This document shows positions 27,449-35,603 of a stretch of 64,000 nucleotides of DNA, piece by piece. Position 1 is the first letter of the stretch. Every line of letters begins with the position of its first letter. This DNA comes from Ruegeria sp. HKCCD7303 (GTDB lineage: Bacteria; Pseudomonadota; Alphaproteobacteria; Rhodobacterales; Rhodobacteraceae): positions 62,001-126,000 of the forward strand of contig NZ_WVRE01000005.1 of the NCBI RefSeq assembly GCF_013111185.1, given 5' to 3'. Below the pieces are notes generated by a model that saw only the letters and a program-made list of their open reading frames with translations, did not search any database and was not told the origin of the DNA. The translations under genes were made by a program, and so were the position numbers.

Positions 27449-27829
27449 TTACTGTGCCCGCTGGGGCAGATCGTCTGAGATGTCGTAGTAGTCACCTTTG
27501 TCAGCGACAAAGATGTGCTTTGAGAGTTTCAGGCCCGTAGGTTCGCTGAGCGCACCCATGGAAATCGAAATCGTGTCTTCGGCATTGTGCTGCCAGAACA
27601 GGAAAGAGCCACATTCACTGCAAAAGCCACGCCGCGCGATATCTGACGCACGGAACCAACGCAGCGTGTCACTGGCGGTAAAGCTCAGGTTGTCCTGCTG
27701 GGTCGAGGTCGAGGACCAGATATGGCCCGACTGCCTGCGGCACTGGCCGCAATGGCAGGCCGAGGGCGGCGACAGCTCTCCATCGATCGTAAACGCAACT
27801 GCGCCGCACAGGCAGGAACCAGTATGCAT
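27449..27829 (-). CDS. GFA family protein (glutathione-dependent formaldehyde-activating-like)
   Basis: A 126-residue zinc protein of the CENP-V/GFA family. The cysteines are in the expected pattern: Cys6 and Cys8 (CLCGAV), Cys25, Cys27, Cys30 (CHCGQC), Cys70 and Cys73 (CSECGS). The name-giving activity, forming S-hydroxymethylglutathione from formaldehyde, is debated for the family, but it would fit beside two demethylating flavoproteins that can release formaldehyde. ATG 27829 lies four bases after the LysE stop. Confidence 0.85.
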   Translation of the reverse strand: MHTGSCLCGAVAFTIDGELSPPSACHCGQCRRQSGHIWSSTSTQQDNLSFTASDTLRWFRASDIARRGFCSECGSFLFWQHNAEDTISISMGALSEPTGLKLSKHIFVADKGDYYDISDDLPQRAQ

Positions 27830-27833
27830 TAGA

Positions 27834-28457
27834 CTACCCCCTTGCTGTGGGCGTGGAGCTGGCCCCCAGCAACACGCCATAGATGATGAAACAGGTTGCC
27901 ATCACGCGGCGAACCCAGATGTTGAACACAGCCCCTAGTGCCGCCTTGCCCATCAGCGCACCCAACAAGGTGAAGCCGGTATAGCTGAGCGTGGTGATGA
28001 TCAGCGCGGTGGGCATGATAACCCCCATTTGCTGCCAGATCGGCACGTCAGGTTGCACGAATTGCGAAAAGGCCGCGAGGTATCCGGCCACGCTTTTGGG
28101 ATTGATCGTCGCCACTGCCAGCGCGTGAAAATAGACATGCCGAGCAGGTCGTTCAGAGGCCGGCGCTGGTTTCGTAGCGTTCATCCAGCCTCGGATGCCG
28201 ACCCAAATCAGGAAAGCGGCCCCCACAAGTTTGGCCGCGAAGAACCCGGTCGGTGACGCGGCGATCAGTGCGGTGATGCCCAGCGCCGACAGGATCAGAA
28301 ACGCGCTTGCTTGCGTCAGGATTGCCAGAACACCCAACATCGCCTTTGGGAAGGGCAAACTCATCCCGTTCGAGATACAATTAACCGCATTCGGACCCGG
28401 CGTGGTCACGAACACCACCCAAAACAGCGCGAATATGGTCCAGGCTTCAAAGCTCAT
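27834..28457 (-). CDS. LysE-family exporter
   Basis: A 207-residue inner-membrane protein with about six helices. TPGPNAVNCISNG near residues 19-31 is the LysE/RhtB signature. These proteins export amino acids and related small molecules. The ATG at 28457 overlaps the stop of the XRE-cupin regulator by one base (TGATG), so its production is coupled to that regulator. A role in releasing an excess amino acid or intermediate of the pathway is inferred from position. Confidence 0.88.
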   Translation of the reverse strand: MSFEAWTIFALFWVVFVTTPGPNAVNCISNGMSLPFPKAMLGVLAILTQASAFLILSALGITALIAASPTGFFAAKLVGAAFLIWVGIRGWMNATKPAPASERPARHVYFHALAVATINPKSVAGYLAAFSQFVQPDVPIWQQMGVIMPTALIITTLSYTGFTLLGALMGKAALGAVFNIWVRRVMATCFIIYGVLLGASSTPTARG

Positions 28458-29026
28458 CAATACACCGGCGGAGCAATGACCCAGATTGCCACTGCGTGCT
28501 CATCATAGGGGTTGGACCATTGGTAAGTTTCGTGTTTGATCCGAAAGCTGTCACCCGGGCCAACGGTAAATACGCGCGACCCGATGGTCAGATCCAACCG
28601 GCCCGAAATCATGTAGCCCACTTCCTGCGTCGGGCGATTAGCGGGCGTCTGCATCTTCGAATTGGGCTCGAACGTGGAATGCACCATTTCGAAATCATCG
28701 GTCAGATCAGGCGAAAGCAGTTCTTCGATCAACCCTTCTTCCCCCGACCCCATGGGCCGGCGCGTTCCCGCACGAACAACATATCCCTTCTCATCAACCG
28801 GAACCGCCGCATGAGCAAACAGCATCGACATAGGTACACCAAGGCATTCTGCGATCTGTCGCAGATCCGAGATGGAAGGGTCGGACATGTCCCGTTCAAC
28901 CTGGCTGAGCCAACCGACCGAGCGCTCCAGCCGTGTCGCGATCTCGGTCAGGGTTAACCCACGCGCCTTGCGCAAGGCACGCAAGTCAGCACCCAATGTC
29001 GCGCTTTGTGGGGCTTGGTTGTTCAC
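28457..29026 (-). CDS. XRE-family regulator with C-terminal cupin domain
   Basis: A 189-residue regulator. Residues 12-66 form a Cro/cI helix-turn-helix (LRALRKARGLTLTEIATRLE and VGWLSQVERD), and residues 115-185 form a small-molecule-binding cupin (PTQEVGYMISGRLDLTIG). The start is GTG at 29026, with GGAG seven bases before it. It is the first gene of the nine-gene minus-strand unit. The inverted repeat 17 bases upstream is a likely binding site for autoregulation and ligand-dependent control. Confidence 0.9.
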   Translation of the reverse strand: MNNQAPQSATLGADLRALRKARGLTLTEIATRLERSVGWLSQVERDMSDPSISDLRQIAECLGVPMSMLFAHAAVPVDEKGYVVRAGTRRPMGSGEEGLIEELLSPDLTDDFEMVHSTFEPNSKMQTPANRPTQEVGYMISGRLDLTIGSRVFTVGPGDSFRIKHETYQWSNPYDEHAVAIWVIAPPVY

Positions 29027-29042
29027 ACAGACACTCCGAATC

Positions 29043-29071
29043 TCGTGAAATTTTTTATCCTTTTTTCACGA
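29043..29071. promoter_or_regulatory. Inverted-repeat operator before the XRE-cupin operon
   Basis: TCGTGAAA (29043-29050) and TTTCACGA (29064-29071) are perfect 8-bp arms with a 13-base A/T-rich spacer. A further half-like sequence GTGAAAA lies at 29084-29090. It is 17 bases upstream of the regulator's GTG, where it would cover the transcription start. The same 8-mer TCGTGAAA occurs at 21536-21543, just upstream of DMGDH-like paralog 1. Confidence 0.65.
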
Positions 29072-29171
29072 TGAGGCAATTTAGTGAAAAATCCAAGCCT
29101 TTTTTCATGCACCCCTCATTCCGGATCGATGCGCACTCGGGCTTGCATCGCAGGTAATCTGCCTTTGGAAA

Positions 29172-29714
29172 CTAAACAGCCGACGGCTCTGTCGGTTTAC
29201 CGGTTTGGCAGACATACATCTCGGTATCTGCCGGCGCATTTTCACAAAGCAACACAAAGCCTGATTTTTGAAGAACGCGGGTGGAAGCCGGGTTATCACG
29301 TCCTACCCCGGCAACAAGGCGTGTGACCGGGCCCGGTGTCAACGCAGCGATCAGCCCATCCAAAAGCTCTGAGGCATAGCCATTGCCCCAGGCGTTTTCT
29401 GCGATCAGATAGCCGAGATGAATATTTGGGACTGCATTGAGACTTAACTCAGTAGCCAGAATCGTAAGTCCGATCAGATGACCATCTTGTCTTTGCCGCA
29501 CCACCAGAACATCACTTTCAACGCAACGGGCGTCGATCCAGTGCGAAATGTCCCGATCCTGCAACTGCATGGATGGCGGCAAGCACTTCAAGACATTGGG
29601 TGTCAGCAATGTGCTGAGCTCGCTTTCGAGTTTCTGCCGCAGCAACGGGACCTGAAGTTCTTCCGTCCAATGATTGACCAAAAGGCGCGGTGTGGAGAAC
29701 TGGTTTGGTGTCAT
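29172..29714 (-). CDS. GNAT-family N-acetyltransferase (RimJ/RimL type)
   Basis: A 180-residue acetyltransferase. TPRLLVNHWTEE at the start, HLGYLIAENAWGNGYASELL for acetyl-CoA binding and VGRDNPASTRVLQKSGFVLL near the end are the motifs of the RimJ/RimL group. The substrate is not predictable. The ATG at 29714 has GGAGCGGG before it. It appears to be transcribed alone. Confidence 0.88.
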   Translation of the reverse strand: MTPNQFSTPRLLVNHWTEELQVPLLRQKLESELSTLLTPNVLKCLPPSMQLQDRDISHWIDARCVESDVLVVRQRQDGHLIGLTILATELSLNAVPNIHLGYLIAENAWGNGYASELLDGLIAALTPGPVTRLVAGVGRDNPASTRVLQKSGFVLLCENAPADTEMYVCQTGKPTEPSAV

Positions 29715-29813
29715 GCCCGCTCCAACTCAAATTCGGCAGCTACACTGTATCAGATGCCGAGAAGAACCAAAACACAGCCACCATTGAACGAGTCTGAACC
29801 CATCCAAAAACTG

Positions 29814-30269
29814 CTACGCTGAAGCGAAGGTCTGTGACAGAATCGTCGACAGATTTTCCGCGTCATCGACCGAAAACGCATCCGGTTGATTGCTGTCGAT
29901 GTCAAAAACCGCGATCACCTCACCCGCTGCGTTGCGAACGGGTAAAACCAACTCGGACCGAGTTGAAGAGGCGCACGCAATATGGCCGGGGAAGGCGTCG
30001 ACATCCGGCACAAGCTGCACCTCACCTGTCCTTGCGGCGGCACCACAGACGCCCCGGTCAAATGGGATGACAAGGCAACCGTGCCCGCCTTGATAAGGGC
30101 CGATTTTCAACAAGCCAGGGTCAACGACCCGATAAAACCCTGTCCAGTCAAAGCGGTCATCGGAATGATGCACCTCGCACGCGACCGTGGCCATCAAAGC
30201 GACCAGATCCGTTTCGCCTTCAGTCAAGGCCGCGATTGTCTTGGTCAGGGTATCGTATTCGACTTTCAT
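29814..30269 (-). CDS. msrC: Free methionine-(R)-sulfoxide reductase (GAF domain)
   Basis: A 151-residue GAF-domain enzyme that reduces free Met-R-sulfoxide. The three redox cysteines of fRMsr are present as Cys65 (HGCLVIPF), Cys75 (RGVCGAAA) and Cys99 (IACASSTRSE). The segment PDVDAFPGHIACASSTRSEL is diagnostic. It is cytoplasmic and probably transcribed apart from the thiolase gene, with a hairpin repeat between them. Confidence 0.92.
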   Translation of the reverse strand: MKVEYDTLTKTIAALTEGETDLVALMATVACEVHHSDDRFDWTGFYRVVDPGLLKIGPYQGGHGCLVIPFDRGVCGAAARTGEVQLVPDVDAFPGHIACASSTRSELVLPVRNAAGEVIAVFDIDSNQPDAFSVDDAENLSTILSQTFASA

Positions 30270-30292
30270 TGTTTCTTATCCATAGGGGCCGC

Positions 30293-30340
30293 GCGGGGGC
30301 CATGCCCCCGCACCCTCGAAGTATTTGGAAAAAGATGAAG
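30293..30340. repeat. Dispersed hairpin repeat, copy 4
   Basis: Hairpin GCGGGGGC-CAT-GCCCCCGC (30293-30311), then CCTCGAAGTATTTGGAAAAA GATGAA. It is the most diverged copy. It ends two bases from the thiolase stop codon, so relative to that gene it follows the stop at once, as at soeA and soeC. It may also end the thiolase transcript. Confidence 0.72.
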
Positions 30341-30342
30341 GG

Positions 30343-31515
30343 TCAAACGCGTTCGATTGCTATCGCTGTGCCTTCGCCGCCGCCAATACAGATTGCCGCC
30401 ACGCCGCGTTTGAGGTCCCGCTTCTCCAAAGCGTTCAGCAATGTGACCATGATGCGCGCGCCCGAGGCACCAATAGGATGACCCAACGCACAGGCCCCGC
30501 CATTCACATTCACTTTGTCGCGCGGCAGACCCATCTCATGCATGAACGCCATCGGCACAACCGCGAAGGCTTCGTTAACCTCCCACAAGTCAACGTCATC
30601 CTTGCTCCAACCGATGCGGGACAAAAGTTTCTGTGCGGCCGGAACCGGCGCAGTGGTAAAAAGCCCGGGCGCTTGCGCGTGACTTGCATGACCCAGAATA
30701 CGTGCGCGCACCGCCAATCCTTGCGCTTCGGCTGCTTCGGCCGAGGCCAGGACAAGCGCTGCGGCGCCATCCGAAATCGAAGAGGAGTTGGCAGCCGTCA
30801 CCGTGCCGTCCTTTCGAAACGCGGGTTTCAAGGTCGGGATTTTGTCAGGGCGGGCAGATTTCGGTTGCTCATCACAGTCCTGGACAATCTCGCCCTTACG
30901 CGTGCGAACTGTGACAGGCGCAATTTCCTGATCAAAGGCCCCGTTTTCCTGTGCGGTCAGGGCATTCGACAAAGATTGCAGTGCGTACTCATCCTGCGCT
31001 TCGCGTGTGAACTGATACGCTTCGGCACAGTCTTCGGCAAAGGTGCCCATCAGACGACCTTTGTCATAGGCATCTTCCAGCCCGTCCAGGAACATATGGT
31101 CGACCACCTGACCGTGGCCAATTCGGGCGCCACCGCGCATCTTGGGCAGCAGGTAAGGAGCATTTGTCATACTCTCCATACCGCCAGCAACCATTGTATC
31201 CGCATGGCCCAACGCGATCTGGTCAAAGGCGACCATCGCCGCTTTCATGCCTGAGCCGCACATCTTGTTTAACGTGGTCGCAGGAACTTCTTCGCCCAAA
31301 CCAGCTGCAAATCCGGCCTGCCGCGCGGGGGCTTGGCCTTGCCCCGCAGGCAAAACACATCCCATCAGAACTTCGTCGACGGTCTGGGCCCCGGCCTGGC
31401 GCAACGCAGCCCGGATTGCGTCCCCCCCCAGGTCGGCGGCGGCAACGCCGTCGAACATGCCCTGAAAGCCACCCATCGGCGTTCTGGCGGCTCCTGTAAT
31501 CACAACATCTTTCAT
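30343..31515 (-). CDS. Acetyl-CoA acetyltransferase (thiolase)
   Basis: A 390-residue thiolase. The acyl-carrying Cys86 is in NKMCGSGMKA, the active-site His in NVNGGACALGHPIGASG, and the C-terminal Cys region in CIGGGEGTAIAIE. It either makes acetoacetyl-CoA for poly-3-hydroxybutyrate or degrades it (EC 2.3.1.9); no phaB or acyl-CoA dehydrogenase is adjacent to decide. The start at 31515 has AGGAGG. It is divergent from the STAS gene. Confidence 0.93.
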   Translation of the reverse strand: MKDVVITGAARTPMGGFQGMFDGVAAADLGGDAIRAALRQAGAQTVDEVLMGCVLPAGQGQAPARQAGFAAGLGEEVPATTLNKMCGSGMKAAMVAFDQIALGHADTMVAGGMESMTNAPYLLPKMRGGARIGHGQVVDHMFLDGLEDAYDKGRLMGTFAEDCAEAYQFTREAQDEYALQSLSNALTAQENGAFDQEIAPVTVRTRKGEIVQDCDEQPKSARPDKIPTLKPAFRKDGTVTAANSSSISDGAAALVLASAEAAEAQGLAVRARILGHASHAQAPGLFTTAPVPAAQKLLSRIGWSKDDVDLWEVNEAFAVVPMAFMHEMGLPRDKVNVNGGACALGHPIGASGARIMVTLLNALEKRDLKRGVAAICIGGGEGTAIAIERV

Positions 31516-31618
31516 CCGGGTTTTCCTCCTGCTTTCGGGTTCTTGAATACCGAATGGTAAGAATTGGCGTCTAGCGTATTTCTACGACTCATTTTTCAGT
31601 TTGGAGGGCGCCCGAGCC

Positions 31619-31957
31619 ATGGGGCTGACCAGCACATCACACGGCCCAATACAGGTCATAACCGTGCATTCCGACCGGATCGATGCCGCGATGGCCATTC
31701 AGTTCAAGGAAGACATGCGCGCGGAAACCGAAAACGGCGCAGATCGGGTTGTGCTGAATTTGTCGGGGGTTGAGTTTATCGATTCCAGCGGTCTGGGCGC
31801 GATTGTGGCGTCGATGAAGCAACTGGGCAAAGACCGCAGGCTGGATCTGGCCGGACCGCAACCCGTGGTCCAGAAAGTCTTTCGCCTGACCCGGATGGAC
31901 ACCGTTTTCCGGCTGTTTGAAACACTGGACGACGCACTGTCGGACCCGGATGCGTGA
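31619..31957 (+). CDS. STAS-domain anti-anti-sigma factor
   Basis: A 112-residue SpoIIAA/RsbV-like protein. The phosphorylation motif is DSSGLGA, with Ser57 the probable site. It should bind and neutralise the HATPase kinase encoded 15 bases downstream, and be inactivated when phosphorylated by it. The ATG at 31619 is preferred to TTG 31601; GGAGG lies 11 bases before, rather far. No sigma factor or PP2C phosphatase gene is adjacent. Confidence 0.9.
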   Translation: MGLTSTSHGPIQVITVHSDRIDAAMAIQFKEDMRAETENGADRVVLNLSGVEFIDSSGLGAIVASMKQLGKDRRLDLAGPQPVVQKVFRLTRMDTVFRLFETLDDALSDPDA

Positions 31958-31972
31958 CCAAGGCAGGAGTGA

Positions 31973-32428
31973 ATGGGCGTGAAGCCAATTTGTAACGAGA
32001 CCTGCCTGGAACTAAGCTTCCCCGCAACAGACGCCGAAGCCAGCGCAGGTATCGCGCGGCTTAGCAGCGGTCTGGCAAACCATGGTTTGCCGCCTGATAA
32101 ATCTGACGATGTGAAGATTGCATTGGCCGAAGCAATCAACAATGTGGTGGAACATGCTTACAAGGGCATTGCTCCGGCTAAGGTGCAGGTGACTTGTCGA
32201 CTTGATCGGAATCGGCTGGACATCTTGATCTCGGATACCGGGCACCCGCTGCCTGGCCTACAAATGCCGGACGGAACGCCCGCGCCGCTGGGGAAAACAA
32301 CGCAAGATTTGCCGGAAGGGGGGTTTGGCTGGTTCCTGATTCACCAACTCACCAGTGACATCCAATATGAGCGCCGAGATGGGTGTAATCGGCTTTCGCT
32401 GCGGTTTAATTTCGACAAAAACGCCTAA
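31973..32428 (+). CDS. RsbW-like anti-sigma factor serine kinase (HATPase)
   Basis: A 151-residue GHKL ATPase. The N box EAINNVVEHAY, G1 box DTGHPLPG and G2 box GGFGWFLI are all visible. It is the natural partner of the STAS protein just upstream: a partner-switching pair in which the kinase phosphorylates the STAS serine and binds either it or a target. The target is not encoded here. ATG 31973 has AGGAG six bases upstream. Confidence 0.88.
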   Translation: MGVKPICNETCLELSFPATDAEASAGIARLSSGLANHGLPPDKSDDVKIALAEAINNVVEHAYKGIAPAKVQVTCRLDRNRLDILISDTGHPLPGLQMPDGTPAPLGKTTQDLPEGGFGWFLIHQLTSDIQYERRDGCNRLSLRFNFDKNA

Positions 32429-32519
32429 TCAGGCCCAATTGGTCACAATAACGCCATTTTCGAAACATTGTCGCGCCGCAAACAACCGCCATACAGTGAC
32501 TCGTAGCTCAGATAGCTTC

Positions 32520-32566
32520 CCTCGGCGCCAATTATCACAGCCCCCACCCAGTGAAAGGCGCCGAGG
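32520..32566 (+). promoter_or_regulatory. Long hairpin upstream of the gamma-glutamyltransferase gene
   Basis: CCTCGGCGCC (32520-32529) and GGCGCCGAGG (32557-32566) make a perfect 10-bp stem with a 27-base loop, in the 212-base gap before ggt. No T tract follows. TTCTCCCCT (from 32570) after the stem is partly complementary to the ggt Shine-Dalgarno region (AAGGAGAAA), so a role in translation control is possible but unproven. Confidence 0.5.
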
Positions 32567-32640
32567 AACTTCTCCCCTGAAATTTCTGGACAATCCCCGA
32601 TCAGTGAATAGCTTTCCCCTGTTCCAAGGAGAAAGAAACC

Positions 32641-34218
32641 ATGCGGGATTTGCACAAACCAGGCCGGTCAGAAGTCTTTGCGACACAAGGGATGTGCGCA
32701 ACCTCTCATCCGCTGGCGGCCAAAGTCGCAATCGACATTTTGGAACGGGGCGGCAACGCAATGGATGCAGCAATTGCCGGAGCGGTCCTTTTGGGAATTT
32801 GCGAACCGCAAATGACCGGACTGGGTGGCGATTGTTTTGTTCTGTTCAACCGCGCTGGAGAGAACCGGGTCCGCGCTCTGAACGGCTCGGGGCGGTCACC
32901 AGCCGGCTCGCAAGCACAGCCTTTGCGCGATCTTGGTCTGTCCTCTGTGCCACTGAACGGACCGGACGCCGTTACAATTCCGGGTGCCGTGGATGCGTTC
33001 TGCCATCTGGCAGAGGCCGAAGGCCGTTTGGGGTTGGAGGCAATCCTGTCCCCCGCAATTCACTACGCGGAAGCCGGCATTCCGGTTGCGCCCCGCGTTG
33101 CGTTTGACTGGAAGATTGGAGCTGCAACGCTGCAAGGTGCCGCGCGCGACCATTACCTGATCGATGGGCAAGCACCTGATGTCGGTCAAGTTTTTCGCGC
33201 ACCTGGTCAGGCTGAAGTGTTGCGGCGCATCGCGCGCGAAGGACGCGATGCGTTTTATTCGGGCGCAATTGCCGAAGACATGATCGCTGCCGTGTCAGCG
33301 CAGGGCGGTGTGCATTCCGCCGACGACTTTCAAAACACGCAATTTACAGAAACGCAGCCCATGCGAGGGGCCTATAACGGGATCGAACTGGTTGAGCATC
33401 CGCCAAACGGCCAAGGCGCAACTGCAATTTTGTTGCTCAATATTCTGAAACATTTGGATCTGGCCAACATGGACCCCTTTGGCGCTGAACGGGTCCATAT
33501 CGAGGCTGAGGCCACCAAGTTGGCCTATGACGCGCGCAACCGGTTCATCGCGGACCCGGACCATGTGTCCAAAGCCGAGCGTTTCCTTGACCCGGACTTA
33601 GCCGCAAAACTTGCCGCGCTTATTGATCCGAAACGCGCCATGCCTTCGGCGGCTCAACTGACCGAGGCTGTTCACAAGGACACCGTGTATATAACCGTCG
33701 TAGATCGCGACCAGATGGCGGTTTCGCTGATCTATTCGATTTTCCACAGCTTTGGGTCGGGGATCGCCTCGGAAAAATACGGCATATTGCTTCAGAACCG
33801 TGGCGCAGGCTTCACGCTGGAGCCGGGGCACCCGAACGAACTGAGCGGTGGCAAGCGTCCGATGCACACGATCATTCCAGGGATGCTGACCGAGAATGGC
33901 CGCATTATGATGCCATTTGGCGTGATGGGCGGAGCCTACCAGCCAACAGGCCACGCTAGATTTGTTTCAAACCTCAGGGATTTCGGACTTGAACTGCAAG
34001 AGAGCATCAACGCCCCCCGTGCGTTTTTCGACGGATCGGTTCTGAAACTGGAACGCGGCTACCCTGAAGGGGTTGCGAAACAATTATCGGAAATCGGACA
34101 CACTATCGAAAGACCGGAAACGCCGCTTGGGGGTGCGCAGTCGATCCGAATCCGCGAAGATGGTATTTTGGAGGGGGCCAGCGACCCACGCAAGGACGGT
34201 TGCGCGCTTGGCTACTGA
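32641..34218 (+). CDS. ggt: Gamma-glutamyltransferase family protein
   Basis: A 525-residue Ntn-hydrolase of the GGT family, made as a precursor that cleaves itself before the catalytic Thr, here Thr348 in HKDTVYITVVD. MTGLGGDCF near residue 60 and the C-terminal GGKRPMHTIIPGM segment are family features. There is no signal peptide, so unlike classical periplasmic GGT it should be cytoplasmic. Such proteins act on glutathione, gamma-glutamyl amides or oxamic-type amides. The start at 32641 has AAGGAG. Substrate unresolved. Confidence 0.87.
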   Translation: MRDLHKPGRSEVFATQGMCATSHPLAAKVAIDILERGGNAMDAAIAGAVLLGICEPQMTGLGGDCFVLFNRAGENRVRALNGSGRSPAGSQAQPLRDLGLSSVPLNGPDAVTIPGAVDAFCHLAEAEGRLGLEAILSPAIHYAEAGIPVAPRVAFDWKIGAATLQGAARDHYLIDGQAPDVGQVFRAPGQAEVLRRIAREGRDAFYSGAIAEDMIAAVSAQGGVHSADDFQNTQFTETQPMRGAYNGIELVEHPPNGQGATAILLLNILKHLDLANMDPFGAERVHIEAEATKLAYDARNRFIADPDHVSKAERFLDPDLAAKLAALIDPKRAMPSAAQLTEAVHKDTVYITVVDRDQMAVSLIYSIFHSFGSGIASEKYGILLQNRGAGFTLEPGHPNELSGGKRPMHTIIPGMLTENGRIMMPFGVMGGAYQPTGHARFVSNLRDFGLELQESINAPRAFFDGSVLKLERGYPEGVAKQLSEIGHTIERPETPLGGAQSIRIREDGILEGASDPRKDGCALGY

Positions 34219-34253
34219 TAAACGCGCAACCACGATCGCGTGGTTGGAGAACC

Positions 34254-34580
34254 TCAGTTCAGTTGGAAATGCAGGGGGTATGCTCCGTCTTCGAACGGAC
34301 CGAACATATTGGGGATATCAGGGTGCTCGACCGGCTCTCCGGAATAGTCCGCAACCAGATTTTGTTCTGAAACATAAGCAACATAGAAGGATTGGTCGTT
34401 CTCAGCCAGCAGGTGGTAAAACGGCTGTTCTTTCCGCGGACGACTGTCTTCGGGAATGGCCTGATACCATTCCTCGGTGTTCGAAAATTCTGGATCCACG
34501 TCAAAAATCACCCCTCGAAAAGGGTGTTTTTTGTGACGAACCACCTGGCCTAAGCCGTATTTTGCACGTGTCTTTAGCAT
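34254..34580 (-). CDS. hspQ: Heat shock protein HspQ
   Basis: A 108-residue YccV-like protein. In E. coli HspQ binds hemimethylated DNA and enhances Lon proteolysis. The family segments are YGLGQVVRHKKHPFRGVIFDVDPEF and PFYHLLAENDQSFYVAYVSEQNL (given here only to mark residues 8-32 and 54-76). Starts: ATG 34580 gives the normal MLKTRAKYG N-terminus; the open frame upstream begins with TTG. It is transcribed alone, convergent with ggt. Confidence 0.88.
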   Translation of the reverse strand: MLKTRAKYGLGQVVRHKKHPFRGVIFDVDPEFSNTEEWYQAIPEDSRPRKEQPFYHLLAENDQSFYVAYVSEQNLVADYSGEPVEHPDIPNMFGPFEDGAYPLHFQLN

Positions 34581-34660
34581 TGTTTCAGCCCCCAAAGCAT
34601 TTACTACCCGTTTCTGGCCCTAAAAGCCAATCATTGATGTGAAACTCAGGGAAACAGTCT

Positions 34661-35542
34661 GTGAACCTAATATTGACAGTGTTCGAAATTGCGGCGCCGG
34701 TCTTTCTGTTGGCGGGGATCGGTTTTGTCTGGGTCAAACTTGGATTCGAGTATCGTCTTCAGTTTGTTACCCGCTTTGCAATGACCCTGGCTGTCCCCAG
34801 CCTGATCTTCGTTGCCTTGATGCAGACCGAGATTCCGGGAGGCGATCTGACGCGCTTCACCGCTGCCACGATCGTCGCAAACATTATTCTGGCATTTGTG
34901 TTTTGGGGCGTCGTTCGTGTTCTGAAACTCGAACAGCGTACGTATCTTTCTCCGCTGATATTCGGGAATACCGGTAATCTGGGACTGCCGCTGTGTATTT
35001 TCGCGTTTGGCCAGGCCGGTCTAGGCTATGCCGTAATTTTTCTGTCGGTGACCGCTTTGTTTTCGTTTACTTACGGCATCTACCTTGTGGCGGGCAAAGG
35101 CGCCTTTGGTCAGGTCATCCGTCAGCCCATGGTTTGGGCAACGCTTTTGGGGGCCCTGTTTTTGTGGCAGGGCTGGGAAACTCCGCTTTTTTTGACCAAC
35201 ACTTTGGATTTGCTAGGGCAAATGGCTGTTCCGATGATGCTCGTGACCGTTGGAGTGGCTATCGCACGCCTGACCAGTCGCAGTTTGGGTCAGGCTGTAT
35301 GGCTGTCGTTTCTCAAGCTGCTGGTATGTTTCATCCTCGGCTGGGGGGTCGCCGTTGTATTTGAGTTGGATGCAATTGCCTTCGGTGTGCTGGTTCTGCA
35401 GATGTGCACCCCTGTCGCGGTAACCTCTTATCTTCTGGCGGAACGCTTCGAAGCTGACGCGGATGCCGTCGCCGGGATGGTGATGGTGTCAACCGTACTT
35501 TCCGTTGCGGCACTGCCCGCTATCCTTGCTATCGTTCTGTAA
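34661..35542 (+). CDS. AEC-family (auxin-efflux-carrier-like) transporter
   Basis: A 293-residue membrane protein with about ten helices, of the Mem_trans/AEC family. The central FGNTGNLGLPLCIFAFG is the family hallmark, followed by a loop and GQMAVPMMLVTVGVAI. Bacterial members move dicarboxylates such as malate or other organic acids. The GTG start at 34661 has AGGGA upstream. No neighbouring gene indicates the substrate. Confidence 0.87.
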   Translation: MNLILTVFEIAAPVFLLAGIGFVWVKLGFEYRLQFVTRFAMTLAVPSLIFVALMQTEIPGGDLTRFTAATIVANIILAFVFWGVVRVLKLEQRTYLSPLIFGNTGNLGLPLCIFAFGQAGLGYAVIFLSVTALFSFTYGIYLVAGKGAFGQVIRQPMVWATLLGALFLWQGWETPLFLTNTLDLLGQMAVPMMLVTVGVAIARLTSRSLGQAVWLSFLKLLVCFILGWGVAVVFELDAIAFGVLVLQMCTPVAVTSYLLAERFEADADAVAGMVMVSTVLSVAALPAILAIVL

Positions 35543-35603
35543 CGATTGTGATTTCAAAATCGCTCAATCTGCGCTAGAATGCCCAAAAAAAGGCATGAGG
35601 CAC

